64,000 bases of DNA. Origin: Mycobacterium rhizamassiliense (GTDB lineage: Bacteria; Actinomycetota; Actinomycetes; Mycobacteriales; Mycobacteriaceae). Position 1 is the stretch's first letter. The number at the start of each line of letters is the position of its first letter. The notes beneath the pieces were generated by a model, which did no database searches, was not told where the DNA came from, and worked only from the letters and a program-made list of their open reading frames with translations. This document shows, one piece after another, positions 24,851 through 35,727 of the stretch. Position numbers and translations under genes: made by a program. The stretch lies in contig NZ_LT721901.1 of NCBI RefSeq assembly GCF_900157375.1, positions 1,261,605 through 1,325,604 on the forward strand. Reading direction: 5' to 3'.

Positions 24851-24916
24851 ACCGCGAGCAGACGCAGAATCGCACGAATCCCTGCTCCGGCATGCGATTC
24901 TGCGTCTGCTCGCGGT
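24851..24916. repeat. 24-bp perfect inverted repeat in divergent promoter region
   Basis: Arms 24851-24874 and 24893-24916 are exact inverted copies (they include GCGAGCAGACGC and GCGTCTGCTCGC) around an 18-base loop. It fills most of the 108-bp gap between DUF1348 and fadE2. Such a long exact palindrome would form a very stable hairpin and looks like a REP-type element more than an operator. Confidence 0.75.
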
Positions 24917-24947
24917 GTCCAATTGCCGGTGTCCTATCGTGACGGTC

Positions 24948-26177
24948 ATGGACTTCGCGATGTCGGCTAAGGCCACCGACTACCACAAGCGGTTGTCCGA
25001 CTTCATGACTGAGTTTGTCTTTCCGGCTGAGGCCGCCTACGACAGCTACCGCCACGAGGCCGGCCAAAACGATCACACCGTTCCTCCCGTCATCGAGGAA
25101 CTCAAAGCCAAAGCCAGAGAGCGCGGCCTGTGGAACCTGTTCCTGCCGGCCGAGTCGGGTTTGACCAACCTGGAATACGCCCCGCTGGCCGAGCTGACGG
25201 GGTGGAGCCTCGAGCTCGCCCCCGAGGCGGTCAACTGCGCGGCGCCCGACACCGGGAACATGGAGACCCTGCACCTGTTCGCCACCGAGGAGCAGCGCAA
25301 GCAGTGGCTGGAGCCGTTGCTGGCCGGCGAGATTCGCAGCGCCTTCTCGATGACCGAGCCCGCCGTCGCCAGCAGCGACGCCCGCAACATCCAGACGGCC
25401 ATCGTGCGCGACGGCGGCGACTACGTCATCAACGGCCGCAAGTGGTGGACCTCGGGCGCGGCCGACCCGCGCTGCAAGATCCTGATCGTGATGGGCCGCA
25501 CCAACCCCGACGCGGCCAGCCACCAGCAGCAGTCGATGGTGCTGGTGCCGATGGACACCCCCGGCGTCAACGTGCTGCGCTCCACTCCGGTGTTCGGCTG
25601 GCAGGACCAGCACGGGCACTGCGAGATCGTCTACGACAACGTCCGGGTGCCGGTGACCAACCTGCTCGGCGAGGAGGGCGGCGGCTTCGCGATCGCCCAG
25701 GCCCGGCTCGGGCCGGGCCGCATCCACCACTGCATGCGCGCCCTCGGCGGCGCCGAACGCGCGCTGGCGCTGATGGTGCACCGCGCCAACAACCGCATCG
25801 CCTTCGGCAGGCCGCTGGCCGAGCAGGGTCTGGTGCAGCAGGCAGTTGCCAAGTCCCGCAACGAGATCGACCAGGCCCGGCTGCTCTGCGAGAAGGCGGC
25901 GTGGACGATCGACCAGCACGGCAACAAGGCCGCGCACCTGCTGGTCTCCCAGATCAAGGCGGTGGCACCGCAGATCGCCTGCGACGTCATCGACCGCGCG
26001 ATCCAGGTGCACGGCGCCGCCGGCGTCAGCGACGACACGGTGCTGTCCCGCCTGTACGGCTGGCACCGCGCCATGCGGATCTTCGACGGCCCCGACGAGG
26101 TGCACATGCGGACCGTCGCGCGCACCGAGCTCGGCCGCGAACAGTCGGCCTTCGCTTCGGCGGTCACCGGAGAATGA
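24948..26177 (+). CDS. fadE2: Acyl-CoA dehydrogenase FadE2
   Basis: 409-residue FAD-dependent acyl-CoA dehydrogenase, orthologous by position and sequence to Rv0154c. Features: AFSMTEPAVASSDARNIQTAIVRDGGDYVINGRKWWTSGAADPRCKI (FAD/substrate loop), GWQDQHGHCEIVYDNVRVPVTNLLGEEGGGF, IQVHGAAGVSDDTVLSRLYGWHRAMRIFDGPDEVHMRTVAR. It catalyses the first step of beta-oxidation of an unidentified acyl-CoA. It overlaps ptpB by 4 bp (ATGA), so the dehydrogenase and the secreted phosphatase are translationally coupled. Confidence 0.93.
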   Translation: MDFAMSAKATDYHKRLSDFMTEFVFPAEAAYDSYRHEAGQNDHTVPPVIEELKAKARERGLWNLFLPAESGLTNLEYAPLAELTGWSLELAPEAVNCAAPDTGNMETLHLFATEEQRKQWLEPLLAGEIRSAFSMTEPAVASSDARNIQTAIVRDGGDYVINGRKWWTSGAADPRCKILIVMGRTNPDAASHQQQSMVLVPMDTPGVNVLRSTPVFGWQDQHGHCEIVYDNVRVPVTNLLGEEGGGFAIAQARLGPGRIHHCMRALGGAERALALMVHRANNRIAFGRPLAEQGLVQQAVAKSRNEIDQARLLCEKAAWTIDQHGNKAAHLLVSQIKAVAPQIACDVIDRAIQVHGAAGVSDDTVLSRLYGWHRAMRIFDGPDEVHMRTVARTELGREQSAFASAVTGE

Positions 26178-26998
26178 CCGAGGCAGTGCGAGAACTGTCC
26201 GGGGCGTGGAACTTTCGCGATGTCGCCGACGGCACGCCGGGGCTGCGGCCCGGGCGGCTGTTTCGGTCCGGTGAGCTGAGCCGGCTCGACGACGTGGGCC
26301 GGGACACGCTGCGCGCGTTGGGCATCACCGACGTCGCCGACCTGCGCGCGAACCAGGAAGTCGCTAAACGTGGTCCGGGTCTGGTGCCCGACGGCATCGA
26401 GATCCACCGGCTGCCGCTGCCCGATCTCGGCGACGACGAGCAAACCGAGGACGACGCCCCGCACGAGACCGCGTTCCGGCGGCTGTTCGAGGGCGAGTCC
26501 GACCAGTCCGACGAAGAGGTCAACGAGGCCGCCATCCGGCACATGGTCGACGAGTACCGGCAGTTCCCGACGCGCAACGGGGCGCAACGCGCTGTGCGGC
26601 AAGTCTTTTCGATGCTGGCTGCCGGACGTTCGGTGCTCACGCACTGTTTCGCGGGCAAGGACCGCACGGGCTTCGTGATCGCCACGGTGCTGGAAGTGCT
26701 CGACGTCGACCGCGACACCATCGTCGCCGACTACCTGCGCAGCAACGCCGCGGTACCGCAGCTGCGCGAGCACATCTACGAGATGATCCACAAGCGCTCG
26801 GACGTCGAATTGACCCCGGAGGTCGTCACTTTCACCAAGGCCCGGCTGGCCGACGGTGTCCTCGGCGTGCGCCCGGAGTATCTGGACGCCGCGCGTCAGA
26901 CCATCGATGCGGAGTTCGGCTCGCTGAACGCCTATCTGCGCGAGGCCGGTGTCACCGAATCAGAGGTGGACCGGCTCCGCGCAGAGCTGCTGTCCTGA
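26174..26998 (+). CDS. ptpB: Protein tyrosine/phosphoinositide phosphatase PtpB
   Basis: 274-residue orthologue of Rv0153c (MptpB). The P-loop is HCFAGKDRTGF with nucleophile Cys at about residue 158; FRDVAD and LRANQEV near the N-terminus and DRDTIVADYLRSN after the P-loop are typical. In M. tuberculosis the protein is exported and dephosphorylates host phosphotyrosine and phosphoinositides; export here is inferred. No classical signal peptide is present, as in the orthologue. Coupled to fadE2 upstream. Confidence 0.93.
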   Translation: MTEAVRELSGAWNFRDVADGTPGLRPGRLFRSGELSRLDDVGRDTLRALGITDVADLRANQEVAKRGPGLVPDGIEIHRLPLPDLGDDEQTEDDAPHETAFRRLFEGESDQSDEEVNEAAIRHMVDEYRQFPTRNGAQRAVRQVFSMLAAGRSVLTHCFAGKDRTGFVIATVLEVLDVDRDTIVADYLRSNAAVPQLREHIYEMIHKRSDVELTPEVVTFTKARLADGVLGVRPEYLDAARQTIDAEFGSLNAYLREAGVTESEVDRLRAELLS

Positions 26999-27002
26999 GG
27001 CG

Positions 27003-27866
27003 CTACCCCAGCTTGAAGTCGGCCTTCTTCGCCTTGGACAGGTCGGTGATCTCGTCCCACTGCCCGGCGACGTCGTCCACCGTCGGCGGCGTGTCGAAGG
27101 TGACGCCGTCGGTCTGGAACAGCGCGACGCGCTGCACCTTGCCGCCGCCGACAACGAAAACCGAAGCGCTGTTGGGGTTTTCCTCGGTGCACAGGTAGGC
27201 CACCACCGGGGCGACATACTCCGGGGTGAGCTTCTCCAGGACTTCCTTGGGCAGGATGTCCTCGGTCATCCGGGTGGCCGCGATCGGGGCGACCGCGTTC
27301 GCGTGGATGTTGTACTTGGCGCCTTCCAGCGCGAGGCTGTTGATCAGGCCGACAAGCCCGAGCTTGGCCGCGCCGTAGTTGGTCTGGCCGAAGTTACCGA
27401 ACAGGCCGCTGGTGGAGGTGGCGACGACCACGCGGCCGTAGCTCTGCTCGCGGAAGTGCGGCCACGCGGCGCGGATGACGTTGTATCCGCCGTACAGGTG
27501 CACCTTGAGCACGGCGTCCCAGTTCTCGAACGTCATCTTGTGGAAGGTGCCGTCGCGCAGGATCCCCGCGTTGCTCACCACGCCGTGGATCGCACCGAAC
27601 TCGTCGAGCGCGGTCTTGATGATGTTCTCGGCGCCGTCGGGCTCGGCGACGCTGTCGTAGTTGGCGGCCGCCCGGCCACCGGCGTCCTTGATCTCCTTGA
27701 CCACGTCGTCGGCCATGTTGTGGCCGGCGCCGGTGCCGTCGCGGGATCCACCGAGGTCATTGACGATGACGCTGGCGCCCTCTTTGGCCAGGGCCAGGGC
27801 GTATTCGCGCCCCAGTCCCCCGCCGGCTCCGGTGACGACGATGACGCGATCCTGCACTCCGGGCAT
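27003..27866 (-). CDS. SDR oxidoreductase, Rv0148-like
   Basis: 287-residue SDR resembling the hydroxyacyl-CoA dehydrogenase domain of peroxisomal multifunctional enzyme 2. Rossmann VVTGAGGGLGREYALALAKEGASVIVNDLGG, SNAGILRD, catalytic Ser in VVATSTSGLFGN, YGAAKLG. The C-terminal extension after VVAYLCTEENPNSASVFVVGGGKVQRVALFQ is characteristic of this group. Likely a 3-hydroxyacyl-CoA dehydrogenase. Orthologue of Rv0148; follows the aldehyde dehydrogenase with a 61-bp gap. Confidence 0.9.
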   Translation of the reverse strand: MPGVQDRVIVVTGAGGGLGREYALALAKEGASVIVNDLGGSRDGTGAGHNMADDVVKEIKDAGGRAAANYDSVAEPDGAENIIKTALDEFGAIHGVVSNAGILRDGTFHKMTFENWDAVLKVHLYGGYNVIRAAWPHFREQSYGRVVVATSTSGLFGNFGQTNYGAAKLGLVGLINSLALEGAKYNIHANAVAPIAATRMTEDILPKEVLEKLTPEYVAPVVAYLCTEENPNSASVFVVGGGKVQRVALFQTDGVTFDTPPTVDDVAGQWDEITDLSKAKKADFKLG

Positions 27867-27927
27867 AAGGTTCCTCTCAGATGTGAAAAGTTGGGTCTAG
27901 CAAGTGATTTGGTGCGAAAAGCAATCC

Positions 27928-29349
27928 CTAGAACATCCGGCGGGCCATCTTCATGGCGCGGTCGGTGTAGGGCGGGTAGATGAAGCTGGACAGGTCGGGG
28001 CGGGTCGGCTTGGTCAGCACCGACTTGCGGTGGCTGAACTCCTCGAAGCCGAACTTGCCGTGGTAGGCGCCCATGCCCGACGCGCCGACGCCGCCGAAGG
28101 GCAGCTTGGCCGTCGACACCTGGAAGGCGAGGTGGTTGACCAGCATGCCGCCGGCGGGCACCTCCCTGATCACCCGCTCGCGGGTATCGCGCGTCTTGGT
28201 GAACAGGTACGCCGACAGCGGCTTGGCGCGCGAGTTGACGAAACGTATTGCCTCGTCCAGGTTTTGGACGGTGATGACCGGCAGTACCGGCCCGAAGATC
28301 TCGTTCTGCATCAGCGGACCGTCCGGGTCGGGGTCGACCACGACGGCGGGCTGGATGCGCAGGGTCGACGCGTCGCACTTGCCGCCGACGACGACGTTGC
28401 CGTCCCCGCCGGTCAGGTAGCTGCTGATCCGGTCGAACTGTCGCTGGTTGACGATCCGCATGCCGTCGGGCTTGTCCGCGGTGAACTTCTTGACGGCGGC
28501 GCCGATCTTGCTGACCAGCTCGTCGCGAATGCTGGCGTCCGCCAACACATAATCGGGCGCGACGCAGGTCTGCCCGGCGTTCAGCAGTTTCATCCAGGCG
28601 ATGCGCTTGGCCGCCACATCCACGTCGGCGTCGGCCGCCACGATCACCGGGCTCTTGCCGCCGAGCTCCAGCGTGCACGGGGTCAGGTGCGGGGCCGCGC
28701 CCTCGTACACCTTGCGGCCGATCTCGGTGCCGCCGGTGAACAACAGGCGGTCCAGGCCCTGCGCGATGAGTTCCTGGCTGGTCGCGCCGTCGCCCTCGAC
28801 CACGGCGATCGCGTCGTTGTCGAGGTAGCGCGGCACCAGCTCGGCCATCAGGTGCGCGGACGCCGCGGCGATCTCCGACGGCTTGAGGATGACGGCGTTA
28901 CCCGCGGCGATCGCGCCGACCGCCGGGCCCAGGGTCAGGTAGAACGGGTAGTTCCACGCGCCGATGATCAGCACCGTGCCGTAGGGCTCGTACTCGATCC
29001 AGCCGCGGCCGGGCAGCTGCGGCATCTCGAGCAATTGGTAGCGGCGCTTCGTCCACTTGCGAACCTTCTTGGCCGCGAACTTCGCCTCGCCGACCGTCGT
29101 CGCGATGTCGGCGATGAAGGCCTCGAACGGGCTGCGGTCCAGGTCTTCGGCGAGGGCGGACGCGATGGCGCCCTCGTTCTCTTCCATCAGCTTGGCCATC
29201 TGCAACAGCTGCTGCTTGCGCCACTCGACGTCGCGGGTGCGCCCGGTGGCGAAGGTTTGGCGGAGCCGGGCGACCGTCGCCGGGACGTCGGCCGGCGCAG
29301 CCGCCCCATTGGCCGCGGAGGTCTTTGGTGCAACCGATTCGGTGGTCAT
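27928..29349 (-). CDS. Aldehyde dehydrogenase, Rv0147-like
   Basis: 473-residue NAD(P)-dependent aldehyde dehydrogenase. Visible motifs: YGTVLIIGAWNYPFYLTLGP, GNAVILKPSE, RLLFTGGTEIGRKV, catalytic Glu in TLELGGKSPVIV, catalytic Cys in NAGQTCVAPDY, and NEIFGPVLPVI. The C-terminal end includes YPPYTDRAMKMARRMF, as in membrane-associated fatty-aldehyde dehydrogenases (ALDH3 type). Orthologue of Rv0147. ATG 29349 is used; the frame extends a further 20 codons upstream. Confidence 0.93.
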   Translation of the reverse strand: MTTESVAPKTSAANGAAAPADVPATVARLRQTFATGRTRDVEWRKQQLLQMAKLMEENEGAIASALAEDLDRSPFEAFIADIATTVGEAKFAAKKVRKWTKRRYQLLEMPQLPGRGWIEYEPYGTVLIIGAWNYPFYLTLGPAVGAIAAGNAVILKPSEIAAASAHLMAELVPRYLDNDAIAVVEGDGATSQELIAQGLDRLLFTGGTEIGRKVYEGAAPHLTPCTLELGGKSPVIVAADADVDVAAKRIAWMKLLNAGQTCVAPDYVLADASIRDELVSKIGAAVKKFTADKPDGMRIVNQRQFDRISSYLTGGDGNVVVGGKCDASTLRIQPAVVVDPDPDGPLMQNEIFGPVLPVITVQNLDEAIRFVNSRAKPLSAYLFTKTRDTRERVIREVPAGGMLVNHLAFQVSTAKLPFGGVGASGMGAYHGKFGFEEFSHRKSVLTKPTRPDLSSFIYPPYTDRAMKMARRMF

Positions 29350-29487
29350 CGTTGTCCTTCCCTTGTGCACCATCCCGGGGTGCCCAGTGTTCGGCACGCA
29401 GACACTCAACGGGTGATACTCGCGATCCTAACCATCCGGTTGGGAGGGCGGTAAGGGCGCTGCTCTTGCGGCGCTGGCCTCCGCTGA

Positions 29488-31056
29488 TTACTTGACGCAG
29501 GGGACATTTGTCCCCGTCATCTGGCTGAGGTCGGTCGGCGCCGGGGAGCGATCGCCGCTGCCCGTGGCCGCCACGGTGCTGACCTCCCCGGACTGCTGCG
29601 TCTGGACCGCAGCACCCGGATGGGTGAGGTAGTCACCCGCGGGGAAGCGCGTTCCCACGGTCAGCCGCACGGTACCGGCGGGCACGGCGCTGTTGGCGGT
29701 CGCCGCCACGTGCAGCTGATCGGCCAGCAGCTGCGCGCCCTGGTCGGCGCCTGGCCCGTATTCGACGGCGGTGTCGTCGGCCGGGACCGCGGCGGTCGTG
29801 GCGCTGCCGCGGGTGAAGCCGCGCGCGGCGAAGGACTCCTCGACCGCGGCGGCCAGGCCGTCGCGGCTGGTGGCGTTGACGACGTCGAGGATCGCCGGTT
29901 TGTCCAACACGGGAGGCGGTGTCGGGGTGGCCGACGGGCCGGCATCGACCGCGGCCGGTGGGTCGGAGTCGAAGCGTTCGTGCACGATGCGCCGGATGGT
30001 CGGGAGGTCGACGAGGTTGATGTCGGATCCGTTCGGATCCTTGCCGAAGCCCGAGATGGGCAGGGTGTAGAGCGACAGCGGCCGGTCGGTCAGCTTCGAC
30101 GCCCGCGACGCGAGCTCCATGAGATCCAGCCCGGAGTCGACGGCGACGTTGTCGCGGGCGACCTGCAGCAGCTTGCGCAGCCCGCTGACGCTGGACAACG
30201 CGCCGCCGCTGCGCGCGGCCTTGACCAACGACACCAGGAACGCCTGCTGCCGCCGGGTCCGGTCGAAATCGGTGAAGGAGCCGTCGTTCTCGTCGCGGCG
30301 CTGCCGCACGAACGCCATCGCGTCGGCCGCGTCGATCCGCTGAACGCCTTGGTGGAAGTCCGCACCCGAGTAGCTGTCCTTCGTATCGCCGCTGAGGCAC
30401 ACGGTGATTGGCTCGACGGCCTTGGCGATCTGGAAGAAGGCGCCCAGCGTGATCTCGACGAAGTGGTCGATCGAGACGCCGAGGAATTCGTTGACGGCAC
30501 TGATTTCGGCCTTGCGGCCGGCCTCGCGGGCGGTCTGCTCGCGCGCCGCCAGATCGTTGGCGCCCGCGCCGCCGGCATTGCCGGACGCCTGCGCATTCAG
30601 CGACTGCTGGTAGGCCAGCCCGTAGGCCTGCTTGATCTTGCCCGTGCACACCGACCCCGGGCAGCCCGGCAACTCGGCGTAGTCGTCGCGGGGGATGGAG
30701 ACCGCCGTGACTGGCCCGTCGCCGTCCGAAATGTGAACGACGATAAGCACATTCGCGTTGTAGCCGCCGGAGCTCTCGTCGCCGGCGTGCAGGGCGTCGT
30801 AGATTTCCTGGGGCAGCGGCTTGCCGTTCTGGTCCAGCCGGCTGTCCAGGCCCATCAGCAGGATGTTCTGATCGCCGTTCAGCGACGTCGACGCGTTCGG
30901 CAGCGCGTGCGAGATGATGATCTTGCCCAGGGCCGTGTGGTAACCCGTCCACCCCATGCCGGTGAGGGCCATGACCGACGCGGAGGCGACGGCGGCGACG
31001 AGCCGGCCTTTTCTCAGCGTCCAGCCGCGCGCGTGCTCAGCTCCACCGTCGCCCAT
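29488..31056 (-). CDS. LytR-CpsA-Psr family ligase with LytR_C domain
   Basis: 522-residue membrane-anchored LCP protein. A single transmembrane segment (LVAAVASASVMALTGMGWTGY, about residues 19-39) leads to the extracytoplasmic LCP domain: NILLMGLDSRLD, VLIVVHISDGDGPVTAVSIPRDDY, the Arg-rich FVRQRRDENDGSFTDFDRTRRQQAFL, then a C-terminal LytR_C domain (ILDVVNATSRDGLAAAVEESFAARGF). Family members attach arabinogalactan or other glycopolymers to peptidoglycan. It sits between the Rv0147-like and Rv0146-like genes, where M. tuberculosis has no such gene. Distant from the neighbours, monocistronic. Confidence 0.92.
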   Translation of the reverse strand: MGDGGAEHARGWTLRKGRLVAAVASASVMALTGMGWTGYHTALGKIIISHALPNASTSLNGDQNILLMGLDSRLDQNGKPLPQEIYDALHAGDESSGGYNANVLIVVHISDGDGPVTAVSIPRDDYAELPGCPGSVCTGKIKQAYGLAYQQSLNAQASGNAGGAGANDLAAREQTAREAGRKAEISAVNEFLGVSIDHFVEITLGAFFQIAKAVEPITVCLSGDTKDSYSGADFHQGVQRIDAADAMAFVRQRRDENDGSFTDFDRTRRQQAFLVSLVKAARSGGALSSVSGLRKLLQVARDNVAVDSGLDLMELASRASKLTDRPLSLYTLPISGFGKDPNGSDINLVDLPTIRRIVHERFDSDPPAAVDAGPSATPTPPPVLDKPAILDVVNATSRDGLAAAVEESFAARGFTRGSATTAAVPADDTAVEYGPGADQGAQLLADQLHVAATANSAVPAGTVRLTVGTRFPAGDYLTHPGAAVQTQQSGEVSTVAATGSGDRSPAPTDLSQMTGTNVPCVK

Positions 31057-31135
31057 GATGACTGAACATTGTCCCGGACGACCTGGCGAAATCGCGGGAA
31101 CCGCAGCCGCGAGCCGACGGCGGATCCGCCGGTGG

Positions 31136-32058
31136 TCAGGGCTTGGTGGCCGTGACGAAGCTGTTAGTAAACGGCGCCTGGTCGGGGTGCGGCGCCCGGC
31201 CCAGCCGCTGCCCCTCGTCCAGGGCGGTGACGGTGTCGGTGGTCCAGCCGTGGGCGGCGAACCAGCCCGCGCATTCGGGCCGGCCCTCGTCGGAGAACCA
31301 CAGGTCGAACGGGTTGAAGGAGGTGTCCTGGCCGCGCGCCTCGCGCTTGGCGCGCCGTACCTGCCATCGCTCCTCGGCCTCGCGGCGCTTCTCGGCGTCG
31401 ACCCCGAAGTTCTCGACGGCCACCCGGCTGCCAGGTCCGCTCAGCGCGTCGATCGAAGAGAACAGGGCCTCCTGCGCCGCCGCGGGCAGGAACGGCAGCA
31501 GCCCCTCGGCGAGCCACGCGGTCGGCTGGCCGGTGTCGAAGCCCGCGTCGCGCAACGCCTTGGGCCAGTCGTGCCGCAGGTCGACGGGCACCGGCCGGCG
31601 GTCGGCGGTGGGCGTGGCGCCGTGAGCGGCCAGCGTCTCGGATTTGTACTCCAGCACCTTGGGCAGGTCGATCTCGTAGACGGCGGTGCCTGCCGGCCAG
31701 TCCAGCCGGTAGGCGCGCGAGTCCAGGCCGGCGGCGAGGATCACCACCTGCCGAACTCCGGAATCGGCGGCGGCGGCGAAGAACGCATCGAAGAAGTGGG
31801 TGCGCACCGCCTGGTAATTGATCATGTGCTTGGGGTCCGGCGCGTCGTCGGAGTCCTCGTCCGGGTCACCAGCCCACCACGCGGTCACCTGCTCGCGAAC
31901 CCCAGCCAGCTCCGGCGTCGACACCAGGGGCTCGGCGAACTGGTCGCGGATGAGGGGCTCGGCGCTGGCCGTCTCGGCGGCACGGGCCAGGGCGACCATC
32001 ACCGCGGTCGCGCCGACGCTGGTGGCGATGTCCCAGGAGTCGTCCGCCGACCGGGGCA

Positions 32059-32059
<1 letters not shown>
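31136..32059 (-). CDS. SAM-dependent methyltransferase, tandem copy 1
   Basis: 307-residue member of the mycobacterial TIGR00027-type putative SAM methyltransferases. Motif I is [18 protein letters not shown], followed by VYEIDLPKVLEYK and [13 protein letters not shown]. Its ATG shares a base with the stop of copy 2 (TAATG). It belongs to the Rv0145/Rv0146 pair by position. The methyl acceptor is unknown for the whole family. Confidence 0.87.
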
Positions 32060-33967
<1,908 letters not shown>

Positions 33968-34047
33968 TTCCCGGCCATGCTACCCGAATAAGTTAGTTAG
34001 CCTATACGCTTTGTGCCCGATCTCACTGCCCCGGGTAAGCGGCCGGA

Positions 34048-34683
34048 TCAGTCCTTAGACCCCAGCAGCGCGCCGTCCAGCAGCTGCCCGAGCATGTCGG
34101 TGATGGGCTGAAACTCCGGGTAGCTGTGCACAAACCCGGCATAGAACCCCGCCCCGCACATCACCACCAGCAGGGTCTCGATCAGCGCGTTGGCGTCGAT
34201 GGCGGGATCGAGCTCACCGTCCTCGATCGCGGCGTTGACGACCCGGGTCAAAAAGTCGCGGCAAATCAGCACCGCATCGTTTTCGGCTTGATTCAATTCC
34301 GGGTGCCGCTGGGTTTCCAGGATGGAGCCCATCAAAAACGCCGACGCCGACGGATACTCGCGATTCACCGCAACCGCGGCGGAGATGAATCCGGTCAGCC
34401 GCGGCAACAGCGATGGTTCGCGGTCCGCCTGCGCGATGCCCGAGCCGAAGATGAGTTCGGCGGTCTGGGTCAGCGCTTCCTTGTACAGCACCCGCTTGCT
34501 GGAGAAGTAGTGGTTGATGGCCGGACGGGTCAGGTCGGCGCGCACGGCGATGGCCTGAAACGTCGCTCCCTCGTAGCCGCGCTCGCTGAAGACAAGACGA
34601 GCCGCGCGCAAGATCCTCTTGCGCGTCTCATCTGCTTTCGCGGCCGGTGGGCGCCCCGGCCTGCGCCTCCCCGTTGATGGCAC
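34048..34683 (-). CDS. TetR-family regulator, Rv0144-like
   Basis: 211-residue TetR protein. A basic N-terminal arm (TGRRRPGRPPAAKADETRKRIL) precedes ARLVFSERGYEGATFQAIAVRADLTRPAINHYFSSKRVLYKEAL. The C-terminal domain contains AAIEDGELDPAIDANALIETLLVVMCGAGFYAGF. GTG start at 34683 lies 56 bp inside the end of the pirin gene on the same strand, an unusually long overlap. Located upstream of the three methyltransferases, which it may control; position matches Rv0144. Confidence 0.87.
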   Translation of the reverse strand: MPSTGRRRPGRPPAAKADETRKRILRAARLVFSERGYEGATFQAIAVRADLTRPAINHYFSSKRVLYKEALTQTAELIFGSGIAQADREPSLLPRLTGFISAAVAVNREYPSASAFLMGSILETQRHPELNQAENDAVLICRDFLTRVVNAAIEDGELDPAIDANALIETLLVVMCGAGFYAGFVHSYPEFQPITDMLGQLLDGALLGSKD

Positions 34684-35668
34684 TAGCGGATTGTGCCACG
34701 CCGCGATGTGGCATTAACGCATTCGGCGGAATATTGCCGAATTTTCCGGCCTGGTAGTCCTCCAACGCCTCGATCAATTCCGCGCGCGAGTTCATCACGA
34801 AAGGCCCGTAGTGGAATACCGGCTCGCGAATCGGTTGGCCGCCCAAAAACAACACCTCAATTGCCGTAGTCGACGACGAATCCTGGGCAGGTTCCGCGCC
34901 CACGGTGATTCGATCCCCCGGCCCCAACACCGCCAGCTGACCTGCGTGAATCGGATGGCCGACCGGACCGACATAACCGCTTCCGGACAGCAAATAAATC
35001 AGCGCATTGAAATCGCGCCGCCATGGAATATTGAGCCTTGCCCCATTTTCAATCGTCGCGTGCGCCAACGTAATTGGGGTGTGCGTGACGCCGGGCCCGC
35101 GATGACCGTCTATCTCGCCGGCAATGATGCGCACCAGCGCACCGCCGTCGTCGGAGGCCAACAATCGGGCGTCGCCGCCTGCGATCGCCTGATACCGGGG
35201 CGTCGCGAACTTGTCCTTCTTGGGCAGATTCACCCACAGCTGGATCCCGTGGAAGAGCCCACCACTTTCGACCAACTCCACGGGCGGCGTCTCGATGTGC
35301 AGGATGCCCGACCCGGCCGTCATCCACTGCGTGGCCCCGTCGGTGATCAAACCGCCACCGCCGTGGGAATCCTGATGCGCGAACTTGCCGTCGAGCATGT
35401 AGGTGACGGTTTCGAAGCCGCGGTGCGGGTGCCAATCGGTACCCCTGGGCTCGCCGGGCTGATAGTCGACCTCGCCCATCTGGTCCATGTGGACGAACGG
35501 GTCCAGGGCGGCGGCGCTGACCCCGGCGAATGCCCGAACGACGGGGAATCCCTCGCCCTCGTATCCGCGCGGGCCGGTGGTGATCGACCGGACCGGGCGC
35601 TCGGTGTCGCTGGGGCTGGCCGCGGTGATCCGGGGCAGCGTCAACGTGTCTGCGGTGATAGCAGGCAT
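34628..35668 (-). CDS. Pirin-family protein
   Basis: 346-residue pirin: bicupin with metal-binding motif DWHPHRGFETVTYMLDG in the N-terminal cupin (HPHRGFE supplies His and Glu ligands) and HIETPP after GATQWMTAGSGI. The C-terminal cupin includes ALIYLLSGSGYVG and PIREPVFHYGPFVMNSRAELIEALEDYQAGKFG. Family members include quercetin 2,3-dioxygenases and redox-sensing regulators. ATG 35668 chosen because GGAGG lies 5 bp upstream. It ends inside the TetR gene downstream and is divergent from the ClC gene. Confidence 0.9.
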   Translation of the reverse strand: MPAITADTLTLPRITAASPSDTERPVRSITTGPRGYEGEGFPVVRAFAGVSAAALDPFVHMDQMGEVDYQPGEPRGTDWHPHRGFETVTYMLDGKFAHQDSHGGGGLITDGATQWMTAGSGILHIETPPVELVESGGLFHGIQLWVNLPKKDKFATPRYQAIAGGDARLLASDDGGALVRIIAGEIDGHRGPGVTHTPITLAHATIENGARLNIPWRRDFNALIYLLSGSGYVGPVGHPIHAGQLAVLGPGDRITVGAEPAQDSSSTTAIEVLFLGGQPIREPVFHYGPFVMNSRAELIEALEDYQAGKFGNIPPNALMPHRGVAQSASAINGEAQAGAPTGRESR

Positions 35669-35727
35669 ATCAACCTCCATTTTTCGATGCTGCCCATATA
35701 ACCGGACCAAAGTCCGTTTATTCCCCG

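Noticed and set aside
29425..29487. Possible terminator after the LCP gene (AACC-ATCC-GGTT and GCGC repeats)
   Set aside because: Stems are only four bases long and no T-tract follows on the relevant strand.
33992..34010. GTTAGCCTA segment resembling an IdeR iron box upstream of the methyltransferases
   Set aside because: Only about 11 of 19 consensus positions match and the right half fails; no iron genes are nearby.
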